Of a stretch of DNA of 64,000 bases, positions 50,553 to 60,901 are shown in pieces. Both the position numbers and the translations under genes were made by a program. Under the pieces are notes generated by a model, which did no database searches, had not been told where the DNA came from, and saw nothing but the letters and a program-made list of their open reading frames with translations. This stretch comes from Argentina anserina (lineage: Eukaryota; Streptophyta; Magnoliopsida; Rosales; Rosaceae), in contig NC_065874.1 in NCBI RefSeq assembly GCF_933775445.1, forward strand, positions 9,815,001 through 9,879,000, in the 5' to 3' direction. Each line of letters opens with the position of its first letter. The first letter of the stretch is position 1.

Positions 50553-50951
50553 GGCCTAGCTATATGGAGGTAAATTATATTTAATCAATATGAGAAGATT
50601 TACTAGGTTCATATAATAATTGGCTAGTTTTAAAATTGTTGTGGTTTAAATGTGTAGGTATTTGAGGTCATGGAGATAGTGCGGATTTCCTAAGCTATTG
50701 ATACCTTTTTGAGAAGTTTAATTTAACTAGAGAATGAAAACTTTGTAGTATGATGTTAAATTATGCACTTTGTCACTTGCATTTTGAATTTATGTTATTT
50801 CTTAAATATTATTATGGAATTGATGGATTTTACAACTTTATAGTGTTATTATTAATTTATTTTTGAGATGAGTTTTTGAGATTTGCCGTATCGCGCCGTG
50901 TCGTATCGCCGTGTCCATGTCCGTTTCAGTGTTGGGGACTTGGGGGATACG

Positions 50952-52740
50952 AATTTCAGCTAAATGCTTTCAAAGAGAAGGATCTGGATATGTACTTCTA
51001 CGTAAGTTAAATACTCAAGGAAGCTGAGTATCTAACAAGATGAGTGAAGATGTTAATAACAAATGGGAGCACAGTTATTAGCATATCCTATAAATTAAGT
51101 GTGTTTTATAGAAGGTTGTATATATACGCAAGTAAGCCAATACTTAAAGGCGGATTTCATTAGAGACTAGGGGTCTTAAAAGTCCCTAACAACATTATAA
51201 TCTTCATGTAAGTTAGAAGCAAATTTTGCATGATGCAGAGCTGCAGATACTATAGAATCTCAACAAGACTAACAGATAACACATTAACACAATAGCCACA
51301 AGAAGGCATCAATGGAGAAGAAAACCTGCTGATATGATGAAACTTTTGACTGTCAACTTCTGTGGTATGTCGATAGGGTTCGAAGAGAGTATATAACTCA
51401 TCACACAGCTTAAAAAAGTACTGCTAATGTCAGTAAAGCATGCAACTGATAAGAGTATACTGTACTTCAAACATAACGGCAATGGGATACTTCACATATC
51501 TGATTCAAGAATATAAACAGAGCCTCGTTCTCAAAAAAAAAAAAGGCCAAAGTTGAAAGGCCTGAAATGAATGAATACAAGTCGTTAAGCACCAAGTTGT
51601 ATGTATACCAAAGTTTTGCAAAACAAATAACTTGAACAACTTTAATGGCTCGCTCGAGATGGCTTTTCCCTTTCCTGCAAATGCATGGATCATTTCCGGC
51701 CAGCTTGGTGAGCTTGCATGCACTCATCTGCAATTTTTTTTCTCTGATGAGAATATCAATCAGAGATTAAGAATCAATCAAGAATTGAGAAACTCTGTTA
51801 TACTAATCAGAAAAAGACCCATCAACCAACTAAACCAAGATTCAGCCGGGATAATTTTCTTTTCCAAGTGCAGCAGAGTAGAATTTGAACTAGTAATTTT
51901 TCAAATCACTTAAAGGTGGTAACAATAAAACTGTGAAGGCAAGAGAGACTTATACCTGAAGAATGCTAATAACAAAAGTAGAGTGAAAGTGGAACATGCA
52001 TCACACAACCTTATTTAAAAGTTGACATAAATCACACTTCTTTATCTCTCTACCCCTCCATAGAATTGTTTGTGAAACCTTTCTTCATGAACTCCAAGCT
52101 AGAGATTACACGGTTTTTCATTTTAGGGTTCAGGGCCTGTTTTTGGGCTTGAACTTCACAAGCCTAACCCACTTTTGTGAAGCCCAAATCGGGTTATGCC
52201 TCGCATAAATTCTGTGGGAGAACGAAGAGTTGTAGACGTAGGAGTCTTGTCACTGTTTCCAGATACTCCGACTCACTCTCTCTGGGTTTCCTTGCATTTT
52301 CACGGTCTGTCTCCGACTCACTTCTGGGTAACTGTCGTTCCCCTCTTTATATCCTTTTTGAGTTCTTTCCCTTTGTTATGGACTTATGGTCAGAGTTTTA
52401 TTCTTTGGGATGTTTATCTCTGCAAAAAGTAGTCTTTATTTCTCTTGTTCTATGTACAAGGATAATTTAGAAACGTATTTCAGTCATTACTGAGTGATTC
52501 ATTGAGATTTATAATTTAGTTCTTGTATCTTGTTTTAGATATGGTGAAACAAGAATTTATTATTATTAAGGTTTAGAGTTCAGGGTTTTAACAATTTCAT
52601 GCATTTGGTTCTGCTTCAATATCTATGCTGAGGATGTTTATTAGCCCTGTGTTACATATTTTGTAGTGTAAAAGCTTCTTAAGCAACCAAAGTTTAAAAA
52701 CTGGCTGTGATTTCCCTTTTTTCGGTTGTAATAGGTACCA
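50952..52740. other. Spacer between the hAT element and F-box pseudogene 2
   Basis: After the possible tail of the split membrane frame (to 51027) there is AT-rich sequence without a recognised gene. The last part should be the former promoter and leader of F-box pseudogene 2, ending in a TAATAG acceptor at 52734. Frames around 51467-51913 and 52177-52470 show no domain. Confidence 0.45.
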
Positions 52741-53618
52741 ATGGATTCTCAATCAAAGCTTGAAGATAGAGTTAGAGATAGGATTAGCGAGTAGCCGGAT
52801 TTTGTTTTGATTCACATAGTTTTGTTTCTCCCAACAAAATCCGCTGTGAGGACCGGCATTTTGTCCAAACGATGGAAGGGTAAATGGGCCTTTATTCCAA
52901 ATCTGAACTTCTATGATGAGTTTACGAAGAACAATGCTGTTTTTATGGATTTTGTTGATCGGGTACGAGCACTCCATGACTCAAACATAGACATTCAAAA
53001 GTTTCGTCTTGAATGTTCCAATGTTGCGGATTTCTCTCGTGTTAATAGCTGGATTGGTACTGTGGTGAGGCTTAACGTTGTTGAAGTTGATCTTAATTTT
53101 GGGTGCAAGAGAGGTCAGGTTTATGAGTTGCCAGACAGCCTTTTTACGTGCAAATCACTGAAAAAGTTGAAGGTGATATCAGGATGTATTTCTTTTGATC
53201 CTCCATCACCGAGATTTCCTAGTCTCAAGGTCTTTGATGCTTGTCTTTATCATCCTAACAACGCCTCGATGGAGAAGCTTTTCTCTTGCTGCCCTGCACT
53301 AGAAAACTTGTTTATAAGGGCAGATATTGGAGGTGAGGTTTTGAATTTCAAAGTGTCTGCCCCTGAACTGAAGACATATATAGTCAGCCTGTTCAATGCG
53401 TATACAAATGTGCATGAAGATCCAAGCGATGATGAAGATGAAGTTCCTGAATGCATTGATGTCTACAACTTCTTCATTAATGCCCCAAAGCTTGAAACTG
53501 TTGATATCCATACCGATATCTTGTCATATTTTTATTTTGAAACTGCAGTCACTAATGAAAGCCAATATTGATCTCACCCACCATTATTCAAGTAATTCGC
53601 TAATTGTGCAACTGCACT

Positions 53619-54171
53619 CAATGATCTAAATATCCCGATATATCATTGATATATCCCCGATATATTCCCGATATTAAGAAAACGATACGATAAGTTGATT
53701 ATCGGTCTATTATATCGGTTAACCCGAAAAATGAAGTCAAGTGACGATATATCGGGTCAACCGAGTTTGACCCGATATATCAGTGCTTTTTTAAAATTAA
53801 AATTAAAATCACGTCGTTTTGAAAAAATAATTTAAAGAAATGAAAGTTTCGTCAATAACATTCGATGACGATAGAGTTTATGATGAATGATCACCTCTAT
53901 TGTTATTAATTAATACTATTTATGTATTTTAATTGTCAAAATAATTAATTATTTTATTATGAAGTTTATTTAGTACATTTACTTCTATAAATTTTAATTT
54001 CTCAAGTTTATTTGGTATATTTTGATGTATATGTTTATAAATATATTAAATTTAATTAAAAATTAGTAAAAACGATAAATCTGATATAATCCGATATATC
54101 TCGATATATTCCCGTTATATCTTTATTTTACAAAACTGATACGATGCTGATAACCGTTATTTAGATCATTG
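53619..54171. mobile_element. hAT-type MITE in exon 1 of F-box pseudogene 2 (553 bp)
   Basis: Starts CAATGATCTAAATA and ends TATTTAGATCATTG, a perfect 14-bp terminal inverted repeat. ACTGCACT flanks it exactly at 53611-53618 and 54172-54179; an 8-bp duplication indicates hAT-superfamily mobilisation. The interior has no coding capacity. It matches the nested MITE at 44492-47417 along its length, including GACCCGATATATC blocks, in inverse orientation. Confidence 0.95.
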
Positions 54172-54994
54172 ACTGCACTACTAGCAGCAGTTTCCAATGT
54201 TAAGGATTTGTCACTTTCAGCTCATTGTGTCAAGGTAAGTATCTCTTAACTTGTTCCTTTTACAGTTTTTGACATAAAAGATTTAAATGAAAAGACATGG
54301 GTGTGTTGGAGGATGGAAAGCAAAGGTGTGCACTCCTCCCTTCTTCTTCCAGTCAGATGAAGAGTGGAAGGGTGAGGAATGCATGCAGGTCCATGAATTT
54401 CAGTCAACTCGTAGCTGGATAGATTGGACTAATGAAATAAATTTAGTCGTATCAAGAGATTACTTTGGTTCTTAACTATAGTTTGTAATTCCATAGGAGG
54501 GTTCTCTTTCGTACTCCTTATAATCCAAAACATATGTGTGGACTGATTTTGCTTGGTCATTATTTCATCATTCATGTAGGCTCGCTATCTGCCTGCTTTT
54601 GATAATTTAAGCAAATTGAAGCTGGTGTTTCAAGATTGCCATCACCTGGAATTGCTGTTACCAGAATTTCTCAACAGATCACCTAAACTGGAATCACTCG
54701 TCATAGATCACATTGTAAGATATATGTCCAACTTTGTTTCTGATATCAACATACACTGTATTAATATTCACGTTTCATCTATTTTCTTATAATTTTCAGG
54801 ACTTTGGTTGTGGAGAACATACCGACAAACGCAGATGGAATCAACCAAAGAAGGAGCCCATTTCTTTGCTGTCAAGTCTCAAGAATGTCACTCTAAAGGG
54901 AGTAAGAGGAGCTCCTGAGGAAATGAAAATGGCCCAGTATTTGCTAGTGGCGGGTAAAGCTCTGGAAACAGTGACTGTTTCAATTACAAATGAC

Positions 54995-55931
54995 CTATGT
55001 AGCACCGACACCAACACGGCGCGATACCGCGACACGGCAAATCTTAAAAACCTAAATCCTGACACGACGTCGACATGGTAATTTATATATAATTTAATAT
55101 ATATTAATGTGTAAAAATATATATATTAATGTTCTTATGTTACTGTTTAGAGATAACCAGATCATCATACTCCCTTACCACGACTGGCCCAAGCCCATTG
55201 TACACATCTTTCCACAGCTTCTGCTTTTCTGCAATGTTCACAAATCACATGGCATCCAACTCCATCCTCGAGTAAGTGATTTTGTTGTTGTTGGCTCAAG
55301 CGCTGCCACCTTGAATCACAAGGAGGGTGTTCTTCTCAGGTTTCAACCCATTTGCCAGCTTCTCTTTCCTTCTTTGGTTTATTGCTTTCTTCCCATTCAC
55401 TTCTTGCTTTGCTGCACTCCTCTGTAGACCAGATTGAGCATGATCTAGAAAACTCATTGGCACAGTTTCAATCAAAACAGTCTCATCAATCACTCCAACT
55501 TTCAATGCAGTGACCTTTTCCCCTGCCATAGCTTCAACTTGCTCCAACAATTGCTTCTTCTTCACATCTAGCAGATTCTCAGCAGCTAAACATTTCTTGA
55601 GTTCTTGAATTCCAGAGAGACCCACTTTAATTGCCACCACAGAATCACAGATAAGGCTTTCTTTTGCGTCGTCATCTGCTTTGAAGCAAAACAGAAGGAA
55701 AGTTGCGAGGTGGGAACTGAGTATTAAGGCTTAGGGCTTAGTTTTTTTTAATTCAAAATGCTGATGTGGTTTGTCGGAAACAGTAGGTGGCATATTGGGC
55801 CATGTCAAAAATGTCAACATTTTCCGACACGCCACGTGACGTGTCGGACACTGTATCGGGGCGTGTCGGGCCATGTTGAGCAGTGTCGGACACTCCGACA
55901 ATTCAGCCTTTGAAGTGTCAGTGCTACATAG
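54995..55931 (-). mobile_element. Short non-autonomous element with hAT-like ends, carrying a foreign coding fragment
   Basis: The 937-bp element has inverted ends CTATGTAGCAC(C/T)GACAC. It is flanked by CAAATGAC (54987-54994) and CAAATGGC (55932-55939), an 8-bp duplication with one mismatch. Subterminal sequence matches that of the hAT element at 44269-50943: ACGGCGCGATAC and CGGCAAATCT.AAAAA at one end, GACACGTCACGTGGCGT at the other. Reading on the minus strand aligns the ends in the same order as the transposase-bearing element. Its middle is a non-transposon reading frame (55296-55640). This looks like a deletion derivative that picked up host sequence. Confidence 0.8.
55296..55640 (-). 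pseudogene. Captured coding fragment of unknown origin within the short hAT-like element
   Basis: An open frame of 114 residues, rich in K, E and L, predicted mostly helical (LSGIQELKKCLAAENLLDVK, then KQLLEQVEAMAGEKVTALKV). The frame seems to run further upstream past the methionine (about ten more codons with FKADDDAKESLICDS), so the ATG is not necessarily the real start. I do not recognise the family. It is not part of any hAT transposase I know, hence the inference that it was captured from a host gene. The frame is in the orientation in which the parent element transcribes its transposase. Confidence 0.5.
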
Positions 55932-56565
55932 CAAATGGCAGAGATCTTGTATACAACAGAGAAGCATCTACATAAAACATTTTGTACCTTTCAAAAGGGT
56001 TCGAAGTGTTGTGTGATTAAATTCGTCAAAACCAAAGCTCGTAATTACCTAGATTATTAGTTTTTTTTTTATAGAAAAGTCTAATTTCTGTCATTATAGA
56101 AGGATCTTGACATCAAAGTAGTAAATGACTTATTCTGAATATCTTTTGCAGAAATTATTTACATGCCTCATTGTCATCGTCTCGTCTTAATCCACACAAT
56201 ATTATTCCAGATTGTAACTTCGATATTTGTTTCTCATACAAAACCTCAAGTGATCTAGTTCTTCAATGCAAACCACCAAATCTTCAACCCATCACATACT
56301 GCATTCGATATTATTTGAATTAACAGAGTATGGTTGATTAATGATTATCATTGTGTCTTATGCCCAGAATTTGGTTTAGCAACTTCTTATCTGATGAGTG
56401 ATGACCTAACACCTTCATTCATTCATAGTTTGAACTTTGAAGTAATTAAAAAACAATTTAAAAAGTTGCTTTAATCGGGCCCGGGTTATGCAGCAAAAGT
56501 TCCTACCCGTGAGGCCCATTTTATTCTCAACGCAGTTACAGATAAACGACGTCGTTGCAGTCCAG

Positions 56566-56638
56566 TATATAAACTACCGGAGTGATCCGAACTCAGTATT
56601 TTACAGACGTCGGAAGCTTTGGTTATCAGATTATTCAG
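56566..56638 (+). promoter_or_regulatory. TATA box and non-coding first exon of the F-box gene at 57330
   Basis: TATATAAA at 56566-56573 is followed by a short leader ending TTATCAGATTATTCAG at 56638 and a GTACAC donor. The acceptor TTCATCAG at 57322 lies seven bases before the ATG. The leader resembles that proposed for the F-box gene at 36212, which supports a shared 5' intron of about 0.7 kb here. Confidence 0.55.
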
Positions 56639-57329
56639 GTACACGATTCGTCTGTAACTTTGTTGTTTTACCTTATATATCATCAGCAACCGAAAAAACT
56701 GACAACACTGATTCAAACAACACCAATTCGAAATCTTATGCCCTTCTGTTGTTCAATTGTAGAGTAAAGACGTAGAATTTGCTTCTGTTTCTACTTTCTA
56801 GTTCTAAACAATGTTCAATTGAGATTGGCATTCAGGGTTTTGCAGATTGATTGCCAATTGTTGCATTCAAGTCTTGTGGATGATTGGGTTCATGTTGGTT
56901 TATAATGACTATGAAATGTTAGGAATAAGCTTCGTAAGTATAAAACACCAGTGATATTGGGTTTGAAACTCATTAAACAGTGTAATGTTCTTGAACTTCG
57001 AGTGTGTGATTAATCATATCAAAGACAATGTCTTTTCTCTTTTTGTTGATCCTAATCAAACAGTTTCACTATCCACTGTTAATCGGCAATTTCATCTCTT
57101 TATTCCAATGGGGCCGTAATAAGGTGTTTTTTTTATGGTTGTTATTCATTAAAAAGTTTCAATCGAGTTGCTCATTGTCACAGTCTTGATCAAAGTTTGT
57201 TCTGTGCTTCAGATTCTATCTTACTACAGCAGATCATGTTATATGGGGTTTTTTTTAAATAATTGTTTTATGAAAGGTACAATATTAGTTGCAAGTTGAC
57301 TGTGTTATTGGAAATTCATCAGGTTACAT

Positions 57330-59117
57330 ATGGATTCAACCTCTAAGAGCCAAGCAAGAGCTAAAGACAGGATCAGTGAATTGCCCGTGGCAGTTCTTTC
57401 TCACATACTCTCTTTCCTTCCCACAAAATACAGTTTGAGGACCAGCATATTATCCACAAGGTGGAAACACATATGGGCCTCTGTTCCCAATCTAGACATC
57501 TGTGATGAAGCAACATCAGACAAGACTGGATTCATGGGATTTGTTGATCGGATAATGTTCTCTCCTCAGTCATCTAGCATTAGGAAATTCCGTCTTAATT
57601 GTTCCTCTGTTGATGATTTCTCTCATATTGGAAGTTGGGTCTGCAGTGCCATCCAGCGTAATGCTGTTGAAGTTGATCTCTGTGTTGAACCATCTGGAGA
57701 GCGCATTTTTGAGTTGCCTCGGCCGCTTTTAGTCTCGAAAACACTAGAGGTTTTGAAGTTAGACTCGAATTATGAAATTAATCTTCCTCCTGGGAGTTTC
57801 CCTAGTCTCAGGTCCCTTCATGTTACAGTGGATTCTCCAGATAGTGATGCTATGGGAACACTCATTTCGTACTGCCCTGTGCTTGAAAATCTGACTTTAG
57901 ATGGAACTCTTGGAAATTGGGGTAATACTGTCACTGTATCAGCAGCTGAACTGAAGAGTTTAAGAATAAGATTAAGGAGCACTACAAATGTTCTTCATGA
58001 TGCGCACAACTTCTCGATTAATGCCCCAAAGCTTGAATACCTTGATATCGAGGAGGATATTCTGTCAACTTATAAGTTGAAGAATGCAAGATCCCTGGTG
58101 AAAGCCCATGCTCATGTCATTGACTATTCTACCATTAGAGGTCGTGACTTTCTTAATCGTGTAACTGCACTTATGTCAACTGTTTCAAATGTTAAATACC
58201 TGTCTCTTTCAGCTATGTACTTGGAGGTAAGTATGTGCTGTCATTATCCTTGCACTAGATTTGGTAAAGAATTAGGGAGGAAATGTATGTGTTGCCTTCT
58301 TTGTATTGATTGTAGAGGGTAAGAGTGACACAGTCATGCAGGCTCATGAAGTCCCTTAATACTGTAGTTAGGCAGGTTGAAAGATTGAAAAAATTTTATG
58401 TTGTGTTGCAGCTTGGAAGGAGTGATAGGAACTTGTTTTTTACTTGGGGGTATTTTTTCACTATTCCATCTCACTATCAAACCAAATTAGTAAAGTTTGT
58501 GTTTCCTTCATTTTGTTAGTTTTATAAACTACATGGAGGACAGACACATTCCTTGCTTTCGAAATATGATACTTTGAAGTACTTTCATCTTCTACATATG
58601 CTCTGTTTAAGTTTATATTTCATGTAGGATCTTTGTCTTTCGACTTTTGGTAATTTGAGCCACTTGAAGCTGGTTGCCAACTATTGCAATTACTGGGATG
58701 TGCCTGACTTGCTTGAGAGAATTCCTAAATTGGAATATTTTGTCTTAGAATATGAGGTAAGATGTATGTCTAGTTATGCTTTGTTATTCCAACATGCAGC
58801 TGGTTGAGATTCACTTATCATGAACTCTTTTAAATGATGATCAGGTGATAAATATAGGTGAGGATTCAGCGTATCAAATGATGGCAATGGAGTCTGTGCC
58901 TAATTGTTTGACGTCACACCTCAAAAGTATCTCCATAAAGGGATTAAAGGGTGAGCCCAGTGATCTGGAAATGTTGAAATATTTGTTAAGGAATGGTGAA
59001 GTCTTGGAGAAGATGACTATTTATGCTGGTGGTCTTCTGTGTACAAAAGAGGAGTTAAACAGGGAAGTTCGGATGTTCAAAAGGGGTTCAAAGACTTGTG
59101 AGGTCGAATACATCTGA
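57330..59117 (+). CDS. F-box/LRR/FBD protein, intact copy 3 (432 residues)
   Basis: SCF ubiquitin ligase receptor family. Exons 57330-58226, 58628-58756 and 58845-59117, all phase 0, GT-AG. The F-box is at about residues 12-55 (DRISELPVAVLSHILSFLPT, then LRTSILSTRWKHIWASVPN). Degenerate leucine-rich repeats fill about 100-340. The FBD domain is in exon 3 (LKSISIKGLKGEPSDLEMLK, ending SKTCEVEYI). It lacks the long acidic insert of copy 1 in the corresponding loop (LRSTTNVLHDAHNF). Exon 1 read-through into intron 1 would add about 30 codons before a stop, giving a possible truncated form without the FBD. Target unknown. Confidence 0.92.
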
Positions 59118-59339
59118 GATGCAGCTTATGGTTATAACTTAATAAGCAAACTTTATCAATATTCTGGAAGCATATGTGCTGTGCTTAGCTTAGAATGAAA
59201 CAGGCAGTTTTACAGTCTGTGCAGCCTTGTGTATTCTTTAGCTCTGGGGAATTTGATATACCTATCTGGTTTGGTTCTTTGACTCGTGGATTACGGTCTC
59301 TGCGCATGATTCATATAATCATGAACCAAAAGGTGGTTC

Positions 59340-59875
59340 TTCGTGGCTACTAGAACTGGGAATTGCTAACAGAATTACTCATGAGATCCCCTAAACTGAA
59401 ATATCTTGTTTTAGTGCATATTGTAAGATGCATTTCCACTTATGATACATCATACATCATGCCAACATATAGCTGTGAACTGTTCTCATTTCATTCAATG
59501 TTTCAAAATATTTTGACAGCACAATGTGGATAACAAATATCTAGAGCAATCAGATTGCCAATGGAATCCGCCAGACTTTGTGCCTATTTGTTTGCTCTCC
59601 TGCCCTTTTTTTTTTTCGTAATGAAAATATTCATTAAGGGAACAATCCCTAAGACAATCAAAGTAAGGGGATTTAAGGGAAAGCATCATGAGATGGATGC
59701 GGCACGGTATTTGCTCAAGAACAGTGAGAGATGGCTATTCATACAGGTGATCTTGAGTGTACAAAGGAGGAGTTGGCTGAGGAATTTGGTATGTTTCAAA
59801 GGGGTTCAAAGGCTTGTAAAGTTCTCTTTGGCTAAAACCTTTGTGAAGTACGTTTTACCTATTGAATGCTTGTGA
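59340..59875 (+). pseudogene. F-box/FBD relic: partial exon 2 and exon 3
   Basis: Directly downstream of copy 3. An exon 2-like stretch at 59353-59421 gives NWELLTELLMRSPKLKYLVL. An exon 3-like stretch from about 59519 gives VDNKYLEQSDCQW, then VPICLLSCP, a poly(T) run, TIKVRGFKGKHHEMDAARYL and, in another frame, a TKEEL...RGSKAC-like end near 59815. No F-box exon is present. It is the tail of a lost tandem copy, resembling the pseudogene at 60902 most closely. Confidence 0.8.
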
Positions 59876-60901
59876 AGTTGAATTTCTGATATGCAATTGT
59901 AGTCCTTAAGAAACTGACTGTTCAAGTGGAGGATGTAAAAGTACCTTGTTGGTCATGGTATTTTAATCATTAGGTTTCTTAAGTCTCACCTGCATTTCTC
60001 CAGACTCCCGTGTTTTCTTTCTGAGCACTCTTTGCTTGTCATACATCGACTAGCTTTTCTGAAGTTGCGAGTCTTGTCCATAATCAGCATTGCTCGAGTT
60101 GGAATCATCTGGAATAGCATGTCATTAAACGACGCGCCGTTTTTATGCGAGGCGTCTATTGTATATATTTCGTGTTTCACTGAGGGGTATAACTGTCTTT
60201 GCACGTAGCGATCCGATCGAATTCAACCGTCCCCAGCTCGAATTCGGCCATTTTTGGCACGACTCTCACGTTTCCATTGCCACAGACAATTGAGGCGCTT
60301 CAAGACCCGTCCAATAAGTGCCTTAGTATACCCGGAAAATCGCTGAAGAAGATCAAGTAGGTTTGAAAAAGACAGTTTTACCCCTATGCGTTTCTCCCCC
60401 CCCCCCCCCCCCCCCCCCAAAAACACTCGCCCTTTTTGTATCTGTATTTTGAACAGGCCCAAAAACAAGGAAGCTCAGAAACATAATGCCCAAAGAGACA
60501 GCATAAATCCTCCTTTTCTCTCTCGATAGGTCAAAACTCGACGCCTCTAGTTACTCTGTGGTAGAGAAGTTGCAGACATGGTAACGCAGTCGTTAAGCAG
60601 TGGCCAGATCGTTCTCACTTTCTTAGAGCCGGTGTTCTTACTCACCCACCAGTCACAGCTTTTATTCACTTATTCTTCCCGCGCTAAATTTTTTCAGGTA
60701 CGTAAGTACTTGTTTTCTTAACACTTGGAACAATTATATGTCAATTTTATCTCAGTTTACGATAACGGGTAACCGAAGATTGTACTTTTAACTGCAAAGT
60801 TTGTTACTTTTGTACTGGTTTAGAACTTACTGATTAAGACTACGTGATGTCAGAGGATTAAGGAGTTGTTAACAAATTTAAGCATATTGTTACAGGATTT
60901 G
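59876..60901. other. Spacer with promoter and leader of F-box pseudogene 4
   Basis: No gene seen. A run of 23 C lies at 60396-60418. A probable non-coding leader exon ends TTTTTTCAG at 60697 before a GTACGT donor, and the matching acceptor TTGTTACAG ends at 60895, seven bases before the start codon of the next F-box copy, as in the intact copies. Confidence 0.45.
60396..60418. repeat. Homopolymer run of 23 C
   Basis: Twenty-three consecutive C on the plus strand. It should form G-quadruplex or i-motif structure and is a likely site of assembly length error. Confidence 0.9.

Larger units (their letters stand above)
44269..50943 (+). mobile_element. hAT transposon, 6.7 kb, with transposase relic and nested insertions
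   Basis: Flanked by TGGATACG (44261-44268) and GGGATACG (50944-50951), an 8-bp target duplication with one mismatch, as expected for hAT. The interior encodes a BED-finger/hAT transposase relic at 48352-50552. Subterminal regions are rich in CG-containing motifs (CGTATCG, GACACG, CACGTGGCG) at both ends. They resemble both ends of the short element at 54995-55931, for example CAGACACGTCACGTGGCGTA near 44350 against GACACGTCACGTGGCGTGTC on its minus strand. Exact terminal inverted repeats are not clear, so ends rest mainly on the target duplication. Without the nested MITE and LTR (2.9 kb) the element is about 3.7 kb, a normal size. Confidence 0.8.
43961..51027 (+). pseudogene. Short membrane-protein-like reading frame split by a 6.7-kb hAT element
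   Basis: The left part, 43961-44268, begins with ATG and encodes about 102 residues with at least three hydrophobic segments (WSVIMNFVILSFFTVLY; ALLICFSAYLGALYIV; AKFLLFSSVALLFYTF) and a basic loop KPRKRVIKG. The hAT insertion follows. If the element and one copy of its 8-bp target duplication are ignored, the frame continues at 50952 for another 24 codons (starting ISAKCFQREGSGY) to TGA at 51025-51027, about 127 residues in total. I recognise no family. It may be a lineage-specific gene interrupted by the transposon, or a chance open frame; the continuation is short. Confidence 0.4.
52741..56030 (+). pseudogene. F-box/LRR/FBD pseudogene 2, with nonsense, frameshift and two transposons
   Basis: Exons follow the intact copies: exon 1 52741-54234, exon 2 54580-54714, exon 3 from 54800. 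Defects: an in-frame TAG replaces a leucine codon just after RDRISE (about 52792), inside the F-box; the frame shifts near 53550 and again before 53610; a hAT-type MITE (53619-54171) sits in exon 1; an element with hAT-like ends (54995-55931) sits in exon 3. Beyond that, exon 3 sequence resumes (TNGRDLVY, then FQKGSKCCVI near 55990-56020). The downstream frame from 52807 (IHIVLFLPTKSAVRTGILSK) is otherwise long and readable. Leucine-rich, short acidic (EDPSDDEDEVPE) and FBD parts (LKNVTLKGVRGAPEEMKMAQ) are recognisable. Confidence 0.93.
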
